Shown: positions 48,101-55,320 of the stretch, one piece after another
Layout of the letters: each line of letters opens with the position of its first letter
Position numbering within the stretch: the stretch's first letter is position 1
NCBI RefSeq assembly: GCF_037975245.1
Contig: NC_092583.1
Coordinates: forward strand, 14,673,264 to 14,737,263
DNA length: 64,000 bases
Direction of reading: 5' to 3'
Source: Apostichopus japonicus
Taxonomy: Eukaryota; Echinodermata; Holothuroidea; Aspidochirotida; Stichopodidae
Notes under the pieces: model-generated
What the model saw: only the letters and a program-made list of their open reading frames with translations
Told to the model about the DNA's origin: nothing
Database searches by the model: none
Program-made: the position numbers and the translations under genes

Positions 48101-49660
48101 ATAATAAAAAAAATAAATAAAAAAATAAAATAAAATAAAATAAAATAAAATAAATAATAACACTGCGTAGGATTCGGGTAATAAATTAGGAACCGGGTAG
48201 TTTCGCGGATACCCCGTGCAAACACTACTAAAGAATAGTGATATGAAGAGGTTTAGTGGGTGGCTAAGCCTAAAATACTTTTGCATCAAAATTTGCGATC
48301 AATGACTAGAGGTGTAGAGATAAGTACTACAAAATTTCGCGCAACCGGTATACCCACACATTAAAGTTATTGTTTTCCGTCCCGCGTTATGTTCGCATTT
48401 TAGGAGCGTTACGTTCGCCTTGTCAAATAATTGTTTTGACCTATCCTTACAGAGTGCTATATGTACACATGGAAGTAACGTTACTTTGTAGCAGACGGTC
48501 AAAATAAATCAAATTATTCATACCACCAGTCCAACAAAACTTTTAAGTTTAAAGGTTTAATACTTTTCCTAAGTTAAATTCTGCGAACGTAACGGTAAAT
48601 CGAACGTAACGCAGTTGGACGGAAGTTGTCAAAATGTGATTTTTTCGTTACGTTTTGTACTTACGAAAATGTTTAGCCTAACACAATTGAAGACTGACTT
48701 CATACAGACTAAATAATCGTGCGATAACAGAACATTGATGACGATAAGTTCGTTCACCTTCAATGAAGTTTCTTTGGTGATCGAGCGAACGTGACATGGA
48801 AGTTTGGACAGACATAACGTTCGACATCAAAGATTGCTTATAACTCACACATTTTTACAATTACTGCCATGTTTTGGACAAGATGATGACGGGCGATTAC
48901 CAATGTTGTAATCACATTGACTGACGGGAGAATTTGTTTCTTTGTTTTGAAGGAAATGATAGATATACATTTTATCACAAATTGGACAGAATTTTAGAAG
49001 TTCAAGGTAAAGAATTTCAATGTGTGATTAGAGAAAATTGAATGGGGAGTTTAACCAAAACTAACTATTTTTTGTTTTGTTCCACTATCCTGTTTTAAAA
49101 AATGGTGGACAATATTTGAAGGGGTGGGTCATTTAACAAGGGAGGCCTCAAGAAATTGAGGTGTATAAACATGTGGGACCCTATTCCGTCCACAATATGT
49201 AGTTCCACTTAATAAAAATTCTTCGGACACAGATAAAAAAGACACCACATAAAAATCATTATTTTTTTTATTTCTACAATCATATAACTGCATAATTCTG
49301 GTATCACAATTTTTTTTAAATTGAATATGTTGCATTACCTCAACTCATATTTGAAAAGTATAATTGGACCCCTTTACTGTGAAATCTGCCATATTCTATT
49401 CGCCAAAGCTAAAATTCAATGTCGAGTAGGCGAACGTATTTGTCAATGACTGGCTTTAGCCTCAGGCTAGGCTCATTTCAGCTGGTACTCGTGTAACAAT
49501 ACATATATAGCCTAGGCATATGCCTGTGTAAGTTACACTAGCCTAGCTAGACCAACTTTTCGGCCTAGCCTAAGCCTAATTAGGCCAAGCCTAGTCTCAC
49601 AGAGCACTGAGCATTCGTACCTGGTGCGACCGTCTTTTCTAGGATTTGAATAAGATCCAT
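25021..49660 (-). CDS. KPNB1: Importin subunit beta-1, complete 22-exon coding region
   Basis: Importin beta-1 carries cargo, directly or through importin alpha, across the nuclear pore and releases it on binding RanGTP. The 22 minus-strand coding exons total 2658 nt, giving 885 residues plus stop; human KPNB1 has 876. The protein is an all-helical HEAT-repeat solenoid. Hallmarks include [13 protein letters not shown] at the start, [17 protein letters not shown] (about 54-70), [11 protein letters not shown] (112-122), [11 protein letters not shown] (156-166), the acidic loop [11 protein letters not shown] at 339-349 that senses RanGTP and importin alpha, [19 protein letters not shown] in exon 12, [16 protein letters not shown] in exon 18, [16 protein letters not shown] in exon 19 and [13 protein letters not shown] near the C-terminus. 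All junctions are GT-AG and keep frame. No exon is missing compared with the human protein. The start is the family-typical first Met in exon 1. Confidence 0.98.
26058..26172 (-). CDS. KPNB1: KPNB1 exon 21
   Basis: Acceptor TTCCTCAG; donor GTGAGTG. Residues 793-831, including [19 protein letters not shown], which matches human EFILSFIDHIAGDEDHTDG. Confidence 0.97.
26680..26731. repeat. 19-bp perfect inverted repeat (hairpin) in intron 20
   Basis: The arms ATTAATTTGGTATTCAAAT (26680-26698) and its exact inverse (26713-26731) are separated by 14 bases. In the transcript the hairpin forms about 35 nt after the exon 20 donor. Confidence 0.95.
26767..26875 (-). CDS. KPNB1: KPNB1 exon 20
   Basis: Acceptor CTCTTTCAG; donor GTAAGTATG. 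Residues 757-793: [19 protein letters not shown] and [11 protein letters not shown], matching the penultimate HEAT repeats. Confidence 0.97.
27374..27517 (-). CDS. KPNB1: KPNB1 exon 19
   Basis: Acceptor CTCCTACAG; donor GTAAGC. Residues 709-756, containing [16 protein letters not shown], one of the best conserved stretches of the family. Confidence 0.98.
28306..28496 (-). CDS. KPNB1: KPNB1 exon 18
   Basis: Acceptor CCTTTTAG; donor GTGAGAG. Residues 645-708: [15 protein letters not shown] and [16 protein letters not shown], matching human VLGGEFLKYMEAF and [16 protein letters not shown]. Confidence 0.98.
28841..28861. repeat. Second C12-A9 homopolymer junction
   Basis: This has the same C12 then A9 composition as 12511-12531, but different flanks. 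It lies in KPNB1 intron 17. Confidence 0.9.
29200..29510. repeat. AT-only low-complexity tract in intron 17
   Basis: Roughly 300 bases of ATATAT, ATAAATA and TATAAAA motifs with almost no G or C. It begins about ten bases after the exon 17 donor in transcript order. Confidence 0.95.
29520..29670 (-). CDS. KPNB1: KPNB1 exon 17
   Basis: Acceptor CACCCGTAG; donor GTGAAC, a weak match. Residues 595-645: [39 protein letters not shown], then TLVE, matching human VLRKVQHQDALQISDVVM. The donor was chosen because it restores TLVEVLGPEF with exon 18. Confidence 0.96.
30763..30834 (-). CDS. KPNB1: KPNB1 exon 16
   Basis: Acceptor GCCTCCAG; donor GTAAGTTC. Residues 571-594, ending [13 protein letters not shown], near-identical to human [13 protein letters not shown]. 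Confidence 0.97.
30965..31400. repeat. Degenerate repeat, about 65-bp period, in intron 15
   Basis: Phrases such as GGTGATGCAAGTA, TGATGTAAGTACTACATTCTG and GGGTGATACAATTTTTAC, followed by TTCTGA..TTTCTCC and TTGAGTACAAAT, recur near 30970, 31103, 31234, 31298 and 31364. The repeat is strongly diverged. Confidence 0.55.
31475..31546 (-). CDS. KPNB1: KPNB1 exon 15
   Basis: Acceptor CTTCACAG; donor GTGAGTAAA. Residues 547-570, [19 protein letters not shown], matching human DCYPAVQKTTLVIMERLQQ. Confidence 0.97.
31971..32046 (-). CDS. KPNB1: KPNB1 exon 14
   Basis: Acceptor TTTATTAG; donor GTAACT. Residues 521-546: [20 protein letters not shown], matching human [20 protein letters not shown]. 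The donor is weak at its +5 position. Confidence 0.96.
32936..33066 (-). CDS. KPNB1: KPNB1 exon 13
   Basis: Acceptor TCCCAG; donor GTAGAG. Residues 478-521, [11 protein letters not shown] then an acidic EKEGEED stretch and [20 protein letters not shown], matching human [20 protein letters not shown]. Confidence 0.97.
33127..33176. repeat. (TA)n microsatellite in intron 12
   Basis: About 24 uninterrupted TA dinucleotides. They produce a false Tyr-Ile repeat ORF on the minus strand that is not part of the gene. Confidence 0.98.
33690..33934 (-). CDS. KPNB1: KPNB1 exon 12
   Basis: Acceptor TTTCCTTAG; donor GTAAGTTG. Residues 396-477: [33 protein letters not shown] and [10 protein letters not shown], matching human [20 protein letters not shown] and EPRVASNVCW. 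This is the largest coding exon (245 nt). Confidence 0.98.
34786..34957 (-). CDS. KPNB1: KPNB1 exon 11 (acidic loop)
   Basis: Acceptor TTGCAG; donor GTAAGTTG. Residues 339-396. It opens with the acidic loop [11 protein letters not shown] of HEAT 8, which in the known structures contacts RanGTP and importin alpha, followed by [14 protein letters not shown] and RDAAVMAFG. Confidence 0.98.
35071..35335 (+). repeat. tRNA-derived SINE, full head and microsatellite tail
   Basis: The head runs 35071-35137. It starts GGAGTGTTAGCTCAGTGG (A-box) and ends GGTTCGAGTCACTCC (B-box), so the GGAGTG and CACTCC ends still pair like an acceptor stem. A body of about 150 bases with a GGCTTTGATAAGCC hairpin and CCTGCTTGCAGG follows, then an ACATACATA-type tail. 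A second copy is at 3141-3325. It lies antisense in KPNB1 intron 10. Confidence 0.9.
35567..35668 (-). CDS. KPNB1: KPNB1 exon 10
   Basis: Acceptor TTGTACAG; donor GTAAGAAC. Residues 305-338: [20 protein letters not shown], matching human [20 protein letters not shown]. Confidence 0.98.
36479..36589 (-). CDS. KPNB1: KPNB1 exon 9
   Basis: Acceptor TTTCTCAG; donor GTAAGACA. Residues 268-304: [20 protein letters not shown], matching human [20 protein letters not shown]. Confidence 0.98.
37298..37447 (-). CDS. KPNB1: KPNB1 exon 8
   Basis: Acceptor TTCAACAG; donor GTGAGTTT. Residues 218-267: [33 protein letters not shown] and [10 protein letters not shown], matching human IMQVVCEATQC and [14 protein letters not shown]. 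Confidence 0.98.
38535..38610 (-). CDS. KPNB1: KPNB1 exon 7
   Basis: Acceptor CACAACAG; donor GTGAGTATT. Residues 192-217: [20 protein letters not shown], matching human [19 protein letters not shown]. Confidence 0.98.
39023..39099 (-). CDS. KPNB1: KPNB1 exon 6
   Basis: Acceptor TTTTTATAG after a long T tract; donor GTGAGTATG. Residues 167-192: [17 protein letters not shown], matching human SNEILTAIIQGMRKEEP. Confidence 0.97.
41021..41980 (-). repeat. 53-bp minisatellite derived from exon 5 end and its splice donor
   Basis: Nineteen tandem units fill KPNB1 intron 5 right up to exon 5. Read in gene sense, a full unit has GGAGGTCATTGGTTACATCT, then GTATT, then GTAAGTACAA, then about 20 intron-like bases ending ATCGATAG. 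The authentic exon 5 end has the same order: GGAGGCCATTGGTTACATCT, GTCAAGATATT, then GTAAGTACAAG. Array copies lack the six bases CAAGAT. Fifteen units keep GTAAG at the donor position, three have GTTAG and one GTACG. Higher-order duplication is visible: 41073-41215 recurs as the next 143 bases. The functional exon boundary is the terminal unit. Confidence 0.95.
42005..42169 (-). CDS. KPNB1: KPNB1 exon 5
   Basis: Acceptor TGTTACAG; donor GTAAGTACAAG. Residues 112-166: [20 protein letters not shown] and [11 protein letters not shown]. Its 3' end and donor are the source unit of the adjoining minisatellite. Read-through past the donor meets an in-frame TAA after six codons. Confidence 0.98.
43045..43095 (-). 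CDS. KPNB1: KPNB1 exon 4 (51-nt exon)
   Basis: Acceptor CCAAATAG; donor GTAGGTGA. Residues 95-111, [17 protein letters not shown], matching human VLQTLGTETYRPSSASQ. Confidence 0.96.
43655..43837 (-). CDS. KPNB1: KPNB1 exon 3
   Basis: Acceptor CTTTGGCAG; donor GTGAGTAAA. Residues 34-94: [53 protein letters not shown], matching the RanGTP-binding N-terminal HEAT repeats. Confidence 0.98.
44376..44434 (-). CDS. KPNB1: KPNB1 exon 2
   Basis: Acceptor CCTTTCCAG; donor GTGAGATG. Residues 14-33: [20 protein letters not shown], matching human [20 protein letters not shown]. Confidence 0.97.
45330..45500 (+). mobile_element. LINE C-terminal remnant, antisense in KPNB1 intron 1
   Basis: The plus strand reads [19 protein letters not shown] then [15 protein letters not shown] and a stop. 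This is the usual C-terminal end of CR1/L2/Jockey-type ORF2 proteins (SQRVVNxWNSLP...AxTxxxFKxxLD). Upstream frames are broken, so it is a dead 5'-truncated copy. Confidence 0.8.
46930..47360. repeat. Dispersed CTTGGACGGACA motif cluster
   Basis: CTTGGACGGACA occurs at about 46946, 47135 and 47167 with GCAAACATAAC preceding the last two. It is an irregular repeat in KPNB1 intron 1 next to the MITE at 47549. Confidence 0.55.
47541..48235. mobile_element. hAT-type MITE with perfect 8-bp target duplication
   Basis: The element is 47549-48227 (679 bp). It begins TAGTGTTTACATGGG and ends with the inverse of TAGTGTTTGCACGGG. The 8-mer CTAAAGAA flanks it on both sides (47541-47548 and 48228-48235). 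Inside, an about 120-bp unit starting GCCTAACACCACACTAAGTC is repeated at 47798, 47915 and 48040, followed by a TAAAA-type AT tract. It has no coding capacity and sits in KPNB1 intron 1. Confidence 0.93.
49445..49610. repeat. CTAGGC/GCCTAG-rich segment next to KPNB1 exon 1
   Basis: The motifs GCCTAG, CTAGGC and TAGGCC recur many times over 160 bases just after the first donor. The same TAGGCCTAGGC phrase is scattered elsewhere (45989, 46553, 51388). Confidence 0.6.
49621..49660 (-). CDS. KPNB1: KPNB1 exon 1 (start codon)
   Basis: The ATG at 49660-49658 opens [13 protein letters not shown], matching human MELITILEKTVSP. The 40-nt coding part ends at donor GTACGAAT, a non-consensus form at +4 to +6. 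The 5' UTR extends to higher coordinates with an unknown start. Confidence 0.96.
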
Positions 49661-50274
49661 CTTCGATGACCGGCCCTACTATCAGTGTGGAAATTTTGAA
49701 ATTTGTTTGTATACTGAGTGAGTGTGAGTAACGTTAGTAGATCTCTTCAGAGATATAGTCCTCGAGATTTTGTCCCACCTACACCTGCGGCCCAGTGATG
49801 TAGGCTAGGCCAACGTAGTATCAACAATGTTTCCTTCAAAAATACTGACATGTACCATTAGCAGTAGCACTGCATCATGCACGAACTGCACAGGTACAGT
49901 TTTATATTCTGAATGTTACCCTATTCGTGGTATTCCCGCATGCAGTGAATATAACGGTAGGTTAGACCTCTCACATGCATACCATGTACATATAGCGGGA
50001 ATATTATATTGACGCATGCTGGGTAAACCGGAAATGACGTTTTAATTGATACCTATCAGGGCGGGCATTTTAACCGCTGCTGTTTACCGCTGCAAAAGCA
50101 TTATTTCCAACAACTCTGCTAACTGAACTTTCACATAAAATATCTGAATGCTTCTTTCTTGGCTGAGCAACTACCTATCATTGCATTTCGGCTGAGATTC
50201 TATACAGCAACGCTTCTCGACATTCTACCTAAGATCATATGTACCATTATATTCCCCTTGTAGGTCAACTGTAA
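49661..50274 (-). promoter_or_regulatory. KPNB1 upstream/promoter region with ETS-CRE-like motif
   Basis: The region holds 5' UTR and promoter. At 50027-50042, ACCGGAAATGACGT joins an ETS core (CCGGAA) to a CRE half-site (TGACGT), a pairing seen in housekeeping promoters. I see no clear TATA box at a set distance. A 61-codon ORF at 49827 on the plus strand is not convincing. Confidence 0.4.
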
Positions 50275-51519
50275 TCAGGGACGTAGCTAAGGCCAGATGA
50301 TTGGGGCGGGGGGGGGGGTGTAGTGGCTGATATTCCAACTGGGTGGCTTTGAAGCCAGAAAATTCCGACTGCTGCCTTGTACCCCACCACCGCCCCTGCG
50401 CTACTCGTCAACGATACAGTCAGTGTCAGTCAGACACCCCATCTTTTGCGACTGCACTTTTTAACTTTTTTTTCGATACATTTGTACCACTGGCCCTCAC
50501 TTCACAAACTTATTAATCACTCTGGTATGCAAGTAAGCAACTGAGTATAAGTTATCTGCTTGAAGGCTACATAGACTACTTACTACAAAAGCTACGTTAA
50601 TGTACCTAAGGGGAAACCTTTTTTTTTACTTCAACAAATTATATTCGACGACATAGTGAATTACCAAACAGTACAGTGCTTTTTCCTAGCGCGCTTAATA
50701 TTATTCTCTTGGGGGGGGGGGGCTATTTATCAAATTTGTTTCAATTGTTCACTTCATTCCAACTGAGCATTTGGAATGAGGTGAACAATTGAACATTTTG
50801 CAGAAAAATGTTGAGTTGACGAGATACGATACGCTGTCATTTAAACATTTTGCAGAAAAATTTCCAATTAATGAGATATGATAAATTGACAATTGAACAT
50901 TTTGCAGAAAATTGTTCGATTGCTCAGTTAAAGCAACTGAGCAATCCAACATTTTCTGATTTTTGATAAGATTTTATCTTGTTATCTAAACAATGTACTG
51001 AAAATGTCAACTTATGGGTAAAAGTTTTTTCTTATGTTGATGGCACTTTTAAGCTTCCGTAGATTAGCATTGCGTGTTTTTTCGTATTCCAGAGACAATA
51101 GACTTATATATCCTGAACTTACTTGAAGCTAGCGAACAGGGACAACCCACCCAATAGCAAAATTAGTATATAAATAAACCGAATTGAAGCTGGCGAACGT
51201 TGTATAGTAGTTCTATTAGGCCTTTTTTTAGAGTATTCAAAATCATACGAAGTTTTGTACCCTGGAGTATAAAGATCGCGAGATACAATTTCTTAAAGTG
51301 GTAAGGAAAACTTGGTAAATATGACTGATTAAAGATCAATTTTGACCGAAATTTTTAGATCATTCACAATCACAAGAATATATAAATAGGCCTAGGTAAA
51401 TTAGAGTGCGACAGTCGGAAATTCCGACTGCCGCGCTCAAATTTTCCAACTATCGTCAGTTTTACCAAGATGGGGGGGTTGAGACACCCCACCCCCCCCC
51501 CCATTAGCGACGTCCCTGA
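50275..51519. mobile_element. hAT-like non-autonomous element, degenerate
   Basis: The left end TCAGGGACGTAGCTAAGG and right end (inverse TCAGGGACGTCGCTAATGG) are inverted repeats, each followed by a G-run, and AATTCCGACTG occurs near both ends in inverted order. The flanking 8-mers ACTGTAAT and ACCGATGA do not match, so the target duplication is lost or the ends are mis-set. No transposase is visible. Confidence 0.7.
50741..50950. repeat. Hairpin plus 52-bp tandem repeat inside the hAT-like element
   Basis: The arms 50741-50762 and 50771-50792 pair over 22 bases with one mismatch and an 8-base loop. ACATTTTGCAGAAAA then recurs at about 50793, 50844 and 50896. Confidence 0.9.
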
Positions 51520-51540
51520 CCGATGATCACAAATCAGTCT

Positions 51541-51743
51541 CTATGCAAGGCGGCTTGGCAAAGGGCATCAAAGCTATGCTATATCCTAACTCACTCTAAT
51601 TTGATAAATGTCTGATATTTACTTATTAATATGTCACAAATGTTGCATTGGCTCGTATGGTTTATATCCTAACTTACTCTAATTTGATAAATGTCTAATA
51701 TATAATTGAATTAATATATCACAAATGTTATATTGGCTCGAAT
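51541..51743 (+). repeat. Direct repeat left of the nested transposon, two partial copies
   Basis: TATATCCTAACT(C/T)ACTCTAATTTGATAAATGTCT, ending TTGGCTCG(T/A)ATGGTTT, occurs twice in tandem. The same sequence, with its TATGCAAGG start, recurs at 55321-55420 on the other side of the 3.6-kb element. Confidence 0.85.
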
Positions 51744-53776
51744 GGTTTCAGGCGTATATCCAGGATTTCCTAACCCGGGGCGTATTACTATCAGAGCCGT
51801 AAATATACGGCTCAAATATACGGCTCTAGCGCCACCATCGGTTGGCGCGCAGCGTACATTGAAGATAATTTCTGGTTTTTTATACCCCACAGATGACCGG
51901 AAATGGCACTTCTCGGTTTTGAAAGTGACCAACCAGATGTACACTTTTTGCCTGAAAACCAAGTATTTCCGAATAGTTTTTTTCTTCTTCATCCATAACC
52001 TTTTTGAAGATTGTAACCAGTCACACATAATTTTCGACCTCATTGCATCTCCTGTGGATCATTGCTTTTGTATGTGATTCTACACCGCGGCCCACAATAC
52101 CCGTCAGCCCCACTTTTCAAGGTTTTAAGCCCATTATTTTTTCAGAATTTGAAATTCACATTTCTCGTGAATAAATTCACTTCAAAACATACCCATAAAG
52201 TTGCACAAAAGTTCATCTATGGACAACCAATATAGAAAAGCCTCCTTCAACCCATAACAGACCGGTCAAAATTGCACGAGCAGGGATCAAGAATGTTGAT
52301 CAGGGAATTTTCGAAAATTCAGACGCAGTTAAGTTATTGGTGTACAAATATTAAAACCTCTTATAACGGCTACTATAAAACTTCGTTGAAGGAAATGAAA
52401 AAAAGACCAGATATTTCCGAAACCGAACACTACACACATAGGCGTAGGAGGCGGGGGGGCTGCAGCCACCTCCCCCAACCAATTATTTTGTTAAAATTCG
52501 GGCAATATGCTGAGAATTTTTTGGGCGAAAAATTTTGGTTATATTTTTCGGGCAAGTCGTTACAGCACCCCCAAATCAAACTCGGCTCCTGTGACTTCAC
52601 ACATATACAGTTTGGAGGCTGTTCATCCTGGTACGCCATTTTCATGCTCACTGATATGATGTGATATCTGTTGTTTGCTTTACAAAAACGAATAATTGAA
52701 ATGAGACAGAAATAAATAACTTTTATCTGTTTATTGTGCAATGCCAACATAGTTTTCATTTTCGAAAGACGCACAGTTTCAAGTTCATTACACACTGAAG
52801 GCTTCGATTCTCCATTTGCCTTCAGTTTAGGGACGATCTTGGGATTACAATCCCTAGATATCCATACAGTACAGTGTCCTTGGGATTTCCCTGGATTTTT
52901 CGGGGCCTGATCTTGGGAAATTTCAAAATCTCGAGTTGTCACACTCTATGTAGGTCACTGCACGACCTCTAGTGGTCACTAATACACAACCCGATCACTG
53001 GTCTTGTTATCGATGAAGTGGTGTGTTGCCGGATTTTGTCAAGGTCTTAGTACTACGGGCGAAAGGTTATTAATTAAGTTTCGTAACTCGTCGGGAAGCG
53101 ATTGGAGGGGTGGGCGTGTAGGGAGGCGCGCGTTTTCATGCAATCTCAAGAAATGATGGGTGCGTCCGCCCTCCCCCTCCCGTCCATGATACACCCTTGG
53201 ATCCACTACATGATATTCACAGGAGATGTGCTCAATTCTCCAATCGCATGCGGAATTTAATTTGAGATTCATTGTACGAGTTACGGTACTATATAGCTTT
53301 GAGGTAACAATTAGCATTCAGGTCGGAGTGTATAACATTTTATCTCTGGATGGCAGTGTTGCATCGAAGGACATAGGGCTAGTGCAGTTCGCATATAGAT
53401 CCTGGTCTTATACCGAAACGTCATGTTCCCCGACGACTCGGTCGAGTTCAAGACCGGCCACAGTTGGTTTCATAGCACAATTGTACAATTGTTTAAGGCG
53501 TTCATACTCACCCACGCGTTATGATAGACCATATAGTATGCATAGTGAGAGAGGAAAATGGAAACGTCAAAACTGGAGCTTTCGGTGTAAGGGTAGGGTG
53601 AGGCGCACGCTCCTTCCGCTATGATCCTTGATCCGTCACTGCATGGCTACCCTGTATATATGTTAGGGATCAGCGCTGTAATAATGTCACTGTTCCTCTT
53701 TCTCTTCCCGGTGTCTTGGGGTTTTTCTTATACTCCCTCCTTTTCTCCTTTTTCTCTTCTCTTCTTTTTCTTTTCC

Positions 53777-55218
53777 CTTCCTTCCAGCGGCGTAACGCCT
53801 ATGGGCTCGGACGGGGCAAACCCAAGGGCCCCCGACTAAAGGGGGCCCCCGCTGCACTGATGTACAGAACTTAGAAGAGGGGTACCCTTTTTTGTTTGTT
53901 TTTTTGTTGAAACGGCACGTTTTCGTTGGAAAAGAAACTATAAACGAGACAGTGGACATATTTTTTTGTGCGTGAATACGTTCGTCATAAATCATATGCC
54001 CCTGCAACTGCAAATCTCGTATCCTTCTTTCCGCACGACTGACTCAAGAGCCTGAGGTACACACTGGAACTTGATAGGCTACGCTGGTACATATTATAGC
54101 GAAATAGCGCCTCCAATTTCAATGAATTCGCTCTCGGTCAGGGTTGCCACATGACATTGGCCGATAACTGGCCAAATGACACAAATTTGGCATATTTTGA
54201 ACCCCTTTGGCTGATGCTTTCCTCAGCTATCGGCCAAATCGCCGATGCCTAAGATTTGTGTGTGGATTTGTATGTTTCCGTATCAGACAGTAAATCGAAT
54301 TTGGCATATAAATACAAAGGAGACATATGCACAGACGGCGTGGATGTAACAGACTACACAACTGACCTTGTTAATGAGATTGAGTCGTTCCGTTGGTGCT
54401 ATGGTGATAACTTGAGAGACATGTCACAAGTTTCTGAAGTCCTGCAGCTTCTGAATGACTGTGACCTTAGTACCTACTCAAAGCTGTTATCGGCTGTGGT
54501 CCTGTTTATTACGCTTCCAGTCACAGTGGCGACCGCAGAAACATCATTCTCCAAGTTGAAGCTAATCAAGACTTACCTACGTTCAACCATTTCTCAAGAT
54601 CGGCTGGATTCGCTGGCTATCCTTTCCATCGAGAGCGAGGAGGCATGGTCACTTGATATAGATAGACTAATCGATATGTTTGCTGACAAGAAGGCCAGGC
54701 TCAGTAAATTCAAGCTCTAGCCTTTCGAAGTTCTCGGGAACTTGGATACCATTTGTCCACAGGAGTTACGCCACGGGTGGAAATATACATGTTTATGTTA
54801 ATTGGACACTGGTCATTTGGTCTTATTGTCCTTTCAATCTCTTAATGTATTCTATCTTTGCAACACATTTTTTTCATGTTCCCAGTATGACAGACAAGGC
54901 GGACCAAAAATGTGTCTATGAACGCAGATTTTCCCAAAAATCTCAGTCGATAAAATCACCAAGAAATGTTCCATATACGGCTTAGATTGCACCAGAGAGC
55001 TCGTAGAACCCCAGAGCTTCCAGGGCCCTAAGGCGGGCCCTGGACCCACGTCTCAGTCGATAAAACTTCGGGACTTCGAGCTCCGCGCTCGTGGAAAAAT
55101 AATCCGCGCTCGTGATGTGCGCTGCGCGCACATCGGTTGATTCTCCGCAGCAGCCAGGGGCCCTTCCTTCCCTGGACCCAGGGGACCCCAGACTCATCGT
55201 TACGCCGCTGCTTCCTTC
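53777..55218 (+). mobile_element. hAT transposon, internally deleted, perfect 8-bp target duplication
   Basis: The element is 53785-55210 (1426 bp), starting CAGCGGCGTAACG and ending CGTTACGCCGCTG (exact inverse). CTTCCTTC flanks it on both sides (53777-53784 and 55211-55218). It carries the 3' end of a hAT transposase gene on the plus strand. The insertion split a pyrimidine-rich tract of the older surrounding element. Confidence 0.93.
54256..54720 (+). pseudogene. hAT transposase C-terminal fragment (dimerisation domain)
   Basis: The ORF has 154 codons. Residues from about 75 on read YSKLLSAVVLFITLPVTVAT, AETSFSKLKLIKTYLRSTIS, QDRLDSLAILSIE, the hAT-family C-terminal dimerisation region (Dimer_Tnp_hAT; typical ERSFSxLKxIKTxLRSTMxxERLxxLxxLxI). 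The N-terminal zinc finger and most of the RNase H-like catalytic domain are absent, so it cannot be an active transposase. It lies between the two termini of its own element, in the sense direction toward the right end. The ORF has no internal stop, which suggests a fairly recent insertion. Confidence 0.85.
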
Positions 55219-55320
55219 CCCTCCTCCTCTTTTTTCCCTTTTTTCTTCTCTCTTTTTTCGCTCCTTTTTCTTACCTGGGAGGCGCGCGCCCCAAACGTCC
55301 CCTGGATATGCGCCTGGGTT

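Noticed and set aside
52272-52942. ORFs of 130 and 170 codons inside the outer transposon
   Set aside because: They overlap antisense to each other, lack recognisable domains and sit in repeat DNA.
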